Shown here: one piece after another, positions 1-5,490 of the stretch
Numbering within the stretch: the stretch's first letter is position 1
Layout: every line of letters starts with the position of its first letter
Assembly: GCA_026786125.1 (NCBI GenBank)
Contig: JAJAYU010000252.1
Span: 1 to 5,490 of the forward strand
Direction: 5' to 3'
Length of the DNA: 5,490 bases
From: Chamaesiphon sp.
GTDB taxonomy: Bacteria; Cyanobacteriota; Cyanobacteriia; Cyanobacteriales; Chamaesiphonaceae
Translations under genes and position numbers: made by a program
The notes under the pieces: generated by a model
Seen by the model: only the letters and a program-made list of their open reading frames with translations
Told to the model about the DNA's origin: nothing
Databases searched by the model: none

Positions 1-532
1 AATCGTCCAATCTGGGCAATCGCTGAACACAATCTCCGAGGAGATGGCTAAGGACAACCTGGAAGTCGCGAAGATGTTTGCCAAATTAGCCAGAATCGGC
101 TTAGTCAAATTTAAGCCACCCCAAAAGCATCCGCCTTTGAGTGTGATGGTCATCGATGACTCACCAGTGCTCTTAGCTCAATTTCGTCACTGGGTATCAG
201 CTTTGGGTTACTCGGTGACGATTTGTCAAGATGCCAAAATTGCGCTAAGTGTAATTTTATCACTCAAGCCAGCGGTGATTTTTATCGATATTAATATGCC
301 CGAAATTTCTGGATTCGAGCTAGTCAAGCAGATCCGGCAACATCCAGATCTCCACGGAATTGCACTCGCAATTTTAACTGGGGAACAGAAACTTTCTAAT
401 AAATGGCGGGCGCAGTGGAGTGGGTGCGAGTTTTTGAATAAACCACTGACATCTGGGGCAATTAGTGATTTTCAAGTTCAGCTTGAAGAGTTAATTCCCC
501 GACTACTAACTGCATCCACGATCGAAAATTAA
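1..532 (+). CDS. PatA/PixG/PilG-like response regulator, C-terminal part (5' partial)
   Basis: This is the C-terminal part of a response regulator that receives phosphate from a chemotaxis-type kinase in the cytoplasm. The frame is open from base 2 to the stop at 530-532, so about 176 residues are visible. ATG 44 is probably an internal Met: the frame continues upstream (LNTISEE before it), and the GAGGAG there abuts the ATG too closely for a ribosome site. A helical linker (DNLEVAKMFAKLARIGL) leads into a receiver domain. Numbered from Met44, the acidic pair is D38/D39, the phosphoacceptor D82 (FIDINMPE), the switch Thr T112 and the conserved Lys K133 (LNKP). Known PatA/PixG/PilG proteins carry an N-terminal PATAN domain before such a linker; here it would lie outside the window. 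The place ahead of CheY and CheW genes fits pixG/pilG/hmpA. The exact orthologue is not resolved. The segment before K133 is unusual (WRAQWSGCEFLNKP). Confidence 0.88.
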   Translation, partial: IVQSGQSLNTISEEMAKDNLEVAKMFAKLARIGLVKFKPPQKHPPLSVMVIDDSPVLLAQFRHWVSALGYSVTICQDAKIALSVILSLKPAVIFIDINMPEISGFELVKQIRQHPDLHGIALAILTGEQKLSNKWRAQWSGCEFLNKPLTSGAISDFQVQLEELIPRLLTASTIEN

Positions 533-540
533 ATCATATC

Positions 541-543
541 AGG
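541..543 (+). promoter_or_regulatory. Weak Shine-Dalgarno for the CheY-type gene
   Basis: An AGG within TCAGGT lies eight bases before the ATG at 552, inside the 19-nt gap after the previous stop. It is the only plausible ribosome-binding core in the gap. The adaptor and receptor genes downstream show nothing comparable. Confidence 0.35.
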
Positions 544-551
544 TAAAAATT

Positions 552-914
552 ATGCGATTTTTAATCATTGACGATAGCTCAGTAGACAGACATGCTTTAG
601 CTTCGATGTTGGAAATACTCGGACATGATGTCGATCGATGCGAAAGTGCCACCGATGCCTTGAGTATTATCGAAATTGGCAAATACAATTTGGTATTTCT
701 AGATGTGGTGATGCCAGAACAAGATGGCTATAAGTTTTTGCGGACGGTACGGCTTAACCCCAGTACTGCCAACCAGTATGTGGTGTTCTGCTCTAGCAAG
801 AAAACACCCCTAGAGATCGATTATGGCGTGCGGCGGGCTGGGGCAAATGACTATCTCACCAAACCAGTCAGTCGCGAAAGTATCGAACGAGTGCTCGCCA
901 AAATTCCCGCCTAG
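552..914 (+). CDS. CheY-like single-domain response regulator (PixH/PilH/HmpB type)
   Basis: This is a 120-residue stand-alone receiver, the usual CheY length, with no output domain. All catalytic positions are present: acidic pair D7/D8 (IIDDSS), phosphoacceptor D51 (FLDVVMPEQDG), switch Ser at S81 or S82 (FCSSKK) and Lys K104 (YLTKP). It should be phosphorylated by the CheA-type kinase of the pathway and act by binding a partner or draining phosphate. In cyanobacterial Pil/Pix/Hmp clusters the gene after the PatA-like regulator is this CheY. The start at 552 follows the previous stop by 19 nt and puts the first beta strand (MRFLIIDD) right at the N-terminus, as expected. The gene lies in the operon between the PatA-like regulator and the CheW-like adaptor. 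The receiver assignment is secure; the pilH/pixH/hmpB symbol is by context only. Confidence 0.93.
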   Translation: MRFLIIDDSSVDRHALASMLEILGHDVDRCESATDALSIIEIGKYNLVFLDVVMPEQDGYKFLRTVRLNPSTANQYVVFCSSKKTPLEIDYGVRRAGANDYLTKPVSRESIERVLAKIPA

Positions 915-930
915 AGATCGATCTGTAAAT

Positions 931-968
931 CTCCCTTTTACCCCTAGCACTCTATCCCTACTCCCTGT
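931..968 (+). other. Pyrimidine-rich tract with four C-runs before the CheW start
   Basis: The 55-nt spacer between the CheY and CheW genes contains C-runs at 933-935, 941-944, 956-958 and 963-965, separated by A/T-rich bases (for example CCCTACTCCC). It leaves no Shine-Dalgarno sequence before ATG 970. The pattern resembles a worn copy of the G-run repeats after the last gene, read on the other strand, but it is too irregular to call a repeat. Loops of 5, 11 and 4 bases do not meet the usual G-quadruplex rule. Confidence 0.35.
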
Positions 969-969
969 C

Positions 970-1455
970 ATGATCCCGGATCTAATCTCAGCCGATCTCG
1001 ATCGAATATCGCCAACCGTTGATGTAGCTTCGCTGCTAGAGAATCGGTTCATCTCAACTCAGGTTGCAGAGCTAACCCTGGTATTTCCAGCAACTTGGGT
1101 AGCTGAAATTTGGCGGGTCGATCGATCGCAAATCCTCGATTTACCATTCTACGATCCTTTACTAATCGGAATTGCCACTCACAACGGTCGAGTCACGCCG
1201 CTGATTGCTGCTGCCCGCCTCCTCGAATTAGCATTTTCTTTGCCAGAACGAGCAATGGTAGTGCGGCTCAATCAAGCTGCTGGGCGATTGGAGAATGTCA
1301 GCATCATCGTCGATCGCGCGATCGGTACCAACCAGCGTGAGGAATTACCCACCGACTTATTTACCGATCTCCGAGATGGATCGATGGTCATGATGCATAG
1401 TTATTTAGTGCCCGCTAGTCTGTGGCAACCAAAATATTGGGCGGTCGATAATTAG
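970..1455 (+). CDS. CheW-like adaptor protein (PixI/PilI/HmpC type)
   Basis: This 161-residue protein should be the cytoplasmic scaffold joining the receptors to a CheA-type kinase. The CheW-like core begins near residue 30, with the first strands around 32-50 (TQVAELTLVFPATWVAEIWR). The segment LPFYDPLLIGIATHNGRVTPL (near 58-78) matches the CheW loop before the central strand. The usual NLRG is replaced by THNG (70-73), and the following Asp-Leu by Ala-Ala. ATG 970 was chosen because the frame has no other ATG, GTG or TTG between the CheY stop and 970. An upstream ATG at 823 in the same frame would overlap most of the receiver's C-terminal third and adds non-CheW residues. No ribosome site is visible; a C-rich tract precedes the start. 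Position between CheY and the receptors strongly supports the call, while similarity to E. coli CheW is weak. Confidence 0.82.
   Translation: MIPDLISADLDRISPTVDVASLLENRFISTQVAELTLVFPATWVAEIWRVDRSQILDLPFYDPLLIGIATHNGRVTPLIAAARLLELAFSLPERAMVVRLNQAAGRLENVSIIVDRAIGTNQREELPTDLFTDLRDGSMVMMHSYLVPASLWQPKYWAVDN
1311..1324. repeat. 14-bp perfect palindrome made of two CGATCG cores
   Basis: CGATCGCGCGATCG is a perfect palindrome inside the CheW-like gene, formed by two HIP1-type CGATCG cores around CG. It is in frame and coding (Val-Asp-Arg-Ala-Ile-Gly), so it is most simply a local cluster of the genome-wide CGATCG motif rather than an operator. Confidence 0.5.
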
Positions 1456-1554
1456 TGAAAAGTGGATGCTCCCATTAAATTCCGATCTTACCCAGCTTAA
1501 AATGCCTGGATTGTCGATATTTAGATTTTTATTTAGTAAATTTACCTTTTAGTT

Positions 1555-3408
1555 ATGTCTAGTATAGATTCATCTACTCAGACCCAAAAATTTCAACAGT
1601 TTATTCGAGCGAACCTAGTTCCCACGATCGTTGCGTCAGTCGGTCTAAATTTGGGATTGATTGGAGCTTCAACTTGGAATGTCTGGAATACTGCTCAAAG
1701 TCTGAGGGTAACTGTAGAGCGGCAGGGAAACCTCCAAGATCTCAGCAGTAAGGTAATTTATCTAGATGAAGTCTTAACGATGTCAGCGAATATGCTGGCA
1801 AGTAGCGGACAGCCTAAGTGGGAAAAGAGATACAACGATTATGTTCCCGAACTCGACAAAGTTACAGCAAAATTGTTCAAAGATATCCCCATATCTGTGC
1901 GAGGTGCTTACCATCAAATTGATGACTCTAACAAACAACTAATTGCCTTGGAAGACCAGGCATTCAAATTAGCCAAAGCGCAAAAATTGGTTGAGGCTGC
2001 TGCTTTGCTTCAAAGCGAAAAATATAGTCAGCAAAAGCAGATTTATAGCCAAGGTGTTCAAACTGTAATTGCCAGTATTAAAACTGAAACGAACAATCGC
2101 ACTCAAGCCCAACAAGTGGCACTAGATTGGTCGATCGCGCTGGCACTAGCCAGTTTGGGATTATTGGCAGTAACTGGGACTGGGATCGTCATCGCCGTGA
2201 GGGGCTATATCCGCGATCGCCAATTGGCTCAAGCCGCACTCCAAGGCTCTCAACAGCATCTCTTGACCGCAAATATCAGCTTGGAGAATGAAGCAAAACA
2301 GCGGCAGGCACAGGAACAATTAACCCGACAAGAAAACGAGCAACTCCAGCAAGATATCGGTGCATTATTGGATGTAGTAAGTGAGATCGAGTCTGGCAAT
2401 CTGACGATTCAGGCAGAGGTGAACGATCGAGCCACAGGTCTAGTCAGCGATACGCTCAACCGACTGACCGAAGAGTTGGGACGAACTCTGCGCCAAGTTT
2501 CTGCTGCTGCGCGGCGGGTAGATGCCAATAGTAAAACCCAAAAACAGATGGCTGCGACAGTCGCTCAAAATACCAGTAAACAGGCTGAAAAAGTCAATCA
2601 AATGTTGTTGCTGACTACCAACGTCCGCGAATCTGCCCAAAATACCATGCACCAGTTGGTAGTCACCAATCAATCCCTGACGGCGTTGCAATCTTCAGTA
2701 ACTCAGGGTCAGGGGACAATTATGACCCTCGATCGCGAAATCGATGTCTTGCAAGCGGGTAGCGATCGGATCGTCCAAGAGATTAAAACTCTGGGTGAAT
2801 TTGTGGGACTAGCCGATCGCTTCGTTCAAGATCAAGGCGAAATCGTGACCCAGACCCAAATTCTGGCACTCAACGCCTCCCTCGTAGCCGCTAGAGCTGC
2901 CGAACAGCGTGACCCCAAACAGTTTGCTGCCGTAGCGCGGGAGTTTGAACTGGTGGCTACCCAAGTCAGTCAACTCGCCCAACAGACCAATGAAGGCTTG
3001 ACTAGTCTGGAACAACGTAGCTCCCAAATTCATAAGGTAGTATCTTCTGTAGATATCGATGTCCAACAATTAGGCGGCTTGGTCAGTACCTTTACCCAAG
3101 GAGTCAAACAAGCCAGTGATGTCTTCCAAACGGTGCAAGAAGTTACCGCCCGAGTGGTGCAGTCGGGAAATCTGGTCACAGCAGCAAGTGAAAAAATCGT
3201 TAGTGCTACAGACTCCACCACTGCGGCGATCGAATCGATTTCCGCCCTCAGCCAACAAATCTCACATCAATCGCAAGATGCCCAAAATCTGGGAGATCGA
3301 TTAAACACGCTCTCCACAGAACTGTTGGAAAATATCCAGATCTTTAAACTGCCGGAGGTAGAGCCAGTAAATACAGCTACCGCCGCTGCCCTAGAATTTG
3401 CCACTTGA
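1555..3408 (+). CDS. Methyl-accepting chemotaxis receptor, first of tandem pair (PilJ-like)
   Basis: This 617-residue inner-membrane receptor should signal through CheW and CheA to control motility. A short cytoplasmic N-terminus leads to TM1 (about 21-41). A helical periplasmic sensor follows (about 45-190), with YLDEVLTMSA (69-78), WEKRYND (89-95) and KQIY (161-164). TM2 is at about 193-215. A coiled segment joins a HAMP domain (about 267-315, SGNLTIQAEV), then the signalling hairpin with its tip at 432-465. The tip keeps LALN (N440) and R447 but has Val444 where E. coli-type receptors have Glu, and five residues (452-456) where they have three. No canonical methylation motif and no NWETF-type tail are seen. 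There is no GAF domain, so it is not a PixJ-type photoreceptor. The start at 1555 is the first ATG and precedes TM1 sensibly; the leader is A/T-rich without a Shine-Dalgarno. The next gene is its paralogue. Receptor class is firm; the ligand is unknown. Confidence 0.92.
   Translation: MSSIDSSTQTQKFQQFIRANLVPTIVASVGLNLGLIGASTWNVWNTAQSLRVTVERQGNLQDLSSKVIYLDEVLTMSANMLASSGQPKWEKRYNDYVPELDKVTAKLFKDIPISVRGAYHQIDDSNKQLIALEDQAFKLAKAQKLVEAAALLQSEKYSQQKQIYSQGVQTVIASIKTETNNRTQAQQVALDWSIALALASLGLLAVTGTGIVIAVRGYIRDRQLAQAALQGSQQHLLTANISLENEAKQRQAQEQLTRQENEQLQQDIGALLDVVSEIESGNLTIQAEVNDRATGLVSDTLNRLTEELGRTLRQVSAAARRVDANSKTQKQMAATVAQNTSKQAEKVNQMLLLTTNVRESAQNTMHQLVVTNQSLTALQSSVTQGQGTIMTLDREIDVLQAGSDRIVQEIKTLGEFVGLADRFVQDQGEIVTQTQILALNASLVAARAAEQRDPKQFAAVAREFELVATQVSQLAQQTNEGLTSLEQRSSQIHKVVSSVDIDVQQLGGLVSTFTQGVKQASDVFQTVQEVTARVVQSGNLVTAASEKIVSATDSTTAAIESISALSQQISHQSQDAQNLGDRLNTLSTELLENIQIFKLPEVEPVNTATAAALEFAT
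2213..2220. repeat. HIP1 octamer GCGATCGC
   Basis: This is the only full HIP1 octamer I found by eye in the window. It sits in the first receptor gene just after TM2 and codes for part of IRDRQ. The shorter CGATCG core is far more frequent across the window. Confidence 0.75.
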
Positions 3409-3448
3409 CCCCGCTTTCCCTTAATCTTTTTGATGACAAGTAGAATAT

Positions 3449-5380
3449 ATGAATCCCGAACAATCGCCACTGTCGCCGACTGCCATTACCACCCGGTTAG
3501 ACCAAGCCACTATCATATCGCCCGGTCGGATTGGATCTTTCTTCCAACGGCATCTAGTCAGCACCATTATTATTTCAACTTGTCTCAATCTGGGCTTGAC
3601 AGGGGCTTCAACTTGGAGTGTCTGGCAGACTTCTCACCGATTGGAGGCAACGATCGCCAAGCAGGATCGACAACAAGATCTCAGCAGTAGACTTACCTAT
3701 TTGGATGAAGTGCTCACCATGTCAGCCCGGATGTTTGCTAGTACTGGTGAGGCGATTTGGGAAAAACGCTACAACGATAATGCACCTAGTATCGATCGTG
3801 CTCTAGCTGAACTAACGAAAGATGCCCGTCCGGCTCAGGAAGTTGATGCTGCTAACAAAAAATTACTGGCACTGGAAGAGACAGCATTTAAATTGGCGAA
3901 ACAGGCCGATATCAAAGCAGCTTCATTAGTGCTGTCTAGTCCAGAATATCAACAAAATAAGCAAATTTATGCCGCTGGAGTAGCCAACACGATCGCTAAA
4001 ATTAAAACCGCTGCTGACAGCGAAGTTCGAGCCGATCGTCAAGCATTGGGGAATGCAATTTTGCTAGCCCTATCGAGTTTGGGTCTATTAGTCGTGACTG
4101 GCTCATTTGTGGTACTCAGAGTCAGAGGCTATATTCTCGATCGAGAGGAGTCCCAGCGAAATCTCCAGGCATTCCAAGCCGATCTGATCGGACTCAACGA
4201 AGAACTCAAACAAGAAGCCGAAATGCGGATCGTCCAACAGGATCGAGTCATAACGGAAAGTGATACGCTCCAAACAGATATCGGTCACATTCTCGATGTC
4301 GTCAGTTTGCTCGAAGATGGTAATCTGACTGTCCAAGCTGATGTCAACGAACGATCGACTGGACTGATTTCGGATACGCTCAATCGACTAATTGAATCGC
4401 TACACCAGATTATTGGGGTGGTGGTGTCTAGTGCCGATCGAGTAGTTGATAGTGCCGAGGGACTGGATCAGTTAGCGGTAGAAACCGCGAACCAAGCCCA
4501 GAATCAAACTCGATCAATCCAACAGATTGAACTATCGATCGCTGAAGTAAATCGGCTTAGTGCTGATTCTCACCTGCAAGCATTGGCAACTACCGATGCC
4601 GTTCAGTTGGCAAAAGTAGCCGTGGGCAACGGACAGCAAGAAATGGGTGCGATGGCGGAGGGGATTGCCCAGCTTCAACAGGGAACAGAGCAAATTGTGC
4701 GGCGGGTAGAACGGCTGAATGAATTCGTAGCATTGGCAGCCCAGTTCTCCAAAGACCAAAAGCGGGTAGCAGCATTAACACGAGTACTGGCATTGAATGC
4801 TTCCTTACTCTCGACACGGGCACTGAAAGAGCAAGATCCCGCTCAGTTTGCGAGTCTAGCCCATGAATTTGAAACCATTGCCGATCGAGTAACTGAACTA
4901 TCTGAAGATAATAGTACTAGCCTAGTTTCGCTTCAGCATCGCACCAATCAGATTCAAACGGTAACTTCTGGTCTAAATCAAGATGTCGCCGATATCAATC
5001 AACTCGTCAAAAAATTTACTGATGAAATGGGTAAGTCCCGCCAAGCCTTTACCAATATTCAAATAGTAACCGACCAGGTGGCGATTGTCGGCGAACAAGT
5101 GAGTACTTCTAGCCAAGAGATCATTCGCGCCGTTAGTGACACCCTCACAGCCATTCAGTCCATCGGCATCATTGCCCAAAACACCGAACAGCAAGCAACA
5201 GTCACGCGCGAACAGATTCGTTCGATGGCTAGCCTCGCCCAAAATCTGCTCCAACGAGTAGAGTTTTTCCAATTGAACGATACAACTCCAGCAGTGACTC
5301 CCAAATTCTTACCTCCTGCTGATTCAACCGTAGTTAAAAATCCTGAAGCAGTGTATGCACTGTTACAAGCTCAGGTTTAG
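3449..5380 (+). CDS. Methyl-accepting chemotaxis receptor, second of tandem pair (PilJ-like, divergent tip)
   Basis: This is a 643-residue paralogue of the preceding receptor with the same plan: a longer cytoplasmic N-terminus, TM1 (about 36-56), a helical periplasmic sensor (about 60-200) with YLDEVLTMSA (84-93), WEKRYND (104-110) and KQIY, TM2 (about 203-223), a coiled segment, HAMP (about 277-325, DGNLTVQADV) and a signalling hairpin with its tip at 442-475. Compared with the first copy it is 15 residues longer at the N-terminus, lacks five residues in the sensor loop after about residue 125, and then aligns without net gaps from TM2 to Phe607. The C-terminal tail is longer and Pro-rich. 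The tip keeps LALN (N450) and R457, but has Leu454 for the usual Glu and Lys460 where the first copy has Glu450. The start at 3449 is the first ATG, 40 nt after the previous stop, with no strong ribosome site. It probably joins the same arrays as its neighbour, or tunes them. Confidence 0.91.
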   Translation: MNPEQSPLSPTAITTRLDQATIISPGRIGSFFQRHLVSTIIISTCLNLGLTGASTWSVWQTSHRLEATIAKQDRQQDLSSRLTYLDEVLTMSARMFASTGEAIWEKRYNDNAPSIDRALAELTKDARPAQEVDAANKKLLALEETAFKLAKQADIKAASLVLSSPEYQQNKQIYAAGVANTIAKIKTAADSEVRADRQALGNAILLALSSLGLLVVTGSFVVLRVRGYILDREESQRNLQAFQADLIGLNEELKQEAEMRIVQQDRVITESDTLQTDIGHILDVVSLLEDGNLTVQADVNERSTGLISDTLNRLIESLHQIIGVVVSSADRVVDSAEGLDQLAVETANQAQNQTRSIQQIELSIAEVNRLSADSHLQALATTDAVQLAKVAVGNGQQEMGAMAEGIAQLQQGTEQIVRRVERLNEFVALAAQFSKDQKRVAALTRVLALNASLLSTRALKEQDPAQFASLAHEFETIADRVTELSEDNSTSLVSLQHRTNQIQTVTSGLNQDVADINQLVKKFTDEMGKSRQAFTNIQIVTDQVAIVGEQVSTSSQEIIRAVSDTLTAIQSIGIIAQNTEQQATVTREQIRSMASLAQNLLQRVEFFQLNDTTPAVTPKFLPPADSTVVKNPEAVYALLQAQV

Positions 5381-5385
5381 GAAGA

Positions 5386-5413
5386 GGGGATAGGGAATAG
5401 GGAATAGGGGATA
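5386..5413 (+). repeat. Four 7-nt tandem units GGGRATA
   Basis: The units are GGGGATA, GGGAATA, GGGAATA and GGGGATA, contiguous and beginning six bases after the stop of the last receptor. Heptanucleotide tandem repeats of this sort are known from cyanobacterial intergenic DNA. The four G-runs (5386-5389, 5393-5395, 5400-5402, 5407-5410) are separated by 3, 4 and 4 bases, which fits the usual G-quadruplex motif on this strand. No hairpin with a T-run, and so no intrinsic terminator, is visible here. Confidence 0.85.
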
Positions 5414-5428
5414 GTGAAAATTATTTAG

Positions 5429-5490
5429 CTCCCAGTCTCCTAGTCCCCCAGTCTCCTAGTCCCCCAGTCCCCCAGTCTCCCAGTCTCCCA
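5429..5490 (+). repeat. 8-nt C-rich tandem array, CYCCYAGT, open at the right edge
   Basis: Seven full units and six bases of an eighth follow in perfect 8-nt register: CTCCCAGT, CTCCTAGT, CCCCCAGT, CTCCTAGT, CCCCCAGT, CCCCCAGT, CTCCCAGT, CTCCCA. Only unit positions 2 (T/C) and 5 (C/T) vary. The array is cut by the window end, so its length is unknown. C-runs at 5461-5465, 5469-5473, 5479-5481 and 5487-5489, spaced 3, 5 and 5 bases, give a possible G-quadruplex on the minus strand. It is non-coding as far as can be seen. Confidence 0.88.

Noticed and set aside
37..46. GAGGAG followed by ATG 44 as the true start of the first gene
   Set aside because: The purine run touches the ATG with no spacing, the frame is open to the window edge, and the residues before it continue the family's linker helix.
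809..922. 13-bp direct repeat CCTAGAGATCGAT at 809-821 and 910-922, the second spanning the CheY stop codon
   Set aside because: One exact 13-mer pair in a window rich in GATCGAT-like sequence is close to chance, and no further copies or element ends are seen.
823..969. Upstream extension of the CheW-like frame to ATG 823
   Set aside because: It overlaps the last third of the CheY gene in another frame and adds residues unlike CheW. ATG 970 gives a normal family length.
1490..1510. CCAG...CTGG inverted bases between the CheW and first receptor genes as a terminator
   Set aside because: The stem is only four base pairs and no T-run follows directly.
1511..1539. Possible promoter before the first receptor (TTGTCG, 17 bases, TAGTAA)
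   Set aside because: Each box matches the consensus poorly and the region is simply A/T-rich, so a promoter cannot be supported from sequence alone.
3430..3690. 86-codon + strand frame across the start of the second receptor
   Set aside because: It overlaps the receptor's N-terminus and TM1 in another frame, and its sequence shows no domain features.
4973..5272. 99-codon open frame on the minus strand inside the second receptor
   Set aside because: It lies fully antisense to a well-supported receptor hairpin, shows no recognisable motif and is best explained as a shadow of the coding strand. The same applies to the other short frames inside the receptors.
5429..5490. CRISPR array
   Set aside because: The units are 8 nt and contiguous, with no spacers, so this is a simple tandem repeat.

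Overview
The window reads as chromosomal DNA from a cyanobacterium. The CGATCG core of the cyanobacterial HIP1 element occurs at least 24 times in 5.5 kb, where about one is expected by chance. The gene content is a cyanobacterial Pil/Pix/Hmp-type chemosensory cluster, and the right end carries short tandem repeats of the kind common in cyanobacterial intergenic DNA. The genus cannot be settled from the sequence.

All genes lie on the + strand in one tight run. In order they are: the C-terminal part of a PatA/PixG/PilG-like response regulator cut by the left edge (to 532); a stand-alone CheY-type receiver (552-914); a divergent CheW-like adaptor (970-1455); and two tandem, clearly paralogous chemotaxis receptors (1555-3408 and 3449-5380). 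The gaps are 19, 55, 99 and 40 nt with no convincing terminator, so one operon is likely. The last 110 nt are non-coding. They hold a 7-nt G-rich tandem array (5386-5413), then an 8-nt C-rich tandem array that runs off the right edge (5429-5490).

By family precedent, the receptors sense a periplasmic or membrane signal and pass it through the CheW-like adaptor to a CheA-type kinase. The kinase phosphorylates the two receiver proteins, which control type IV pilus motility. No kinase and no CheR/CheB adaptation enzymes are visible here. The receptors lack the GAF photoreceptor domains of Synechocystis PixJ and carry a helical periplasmic sensor instead.

The cluster is a known type rather than a new system. 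The points most worth a second look are the receptor pair and the 3' repeats. The receptors align without net gaps from TM2 to the end of the signalling hairpin, yet their hairpin tip is atypical and less conserved between the copies than the HAMP domain. The G-rich and C-rich repeat arrays sit opposed just after the last gene.
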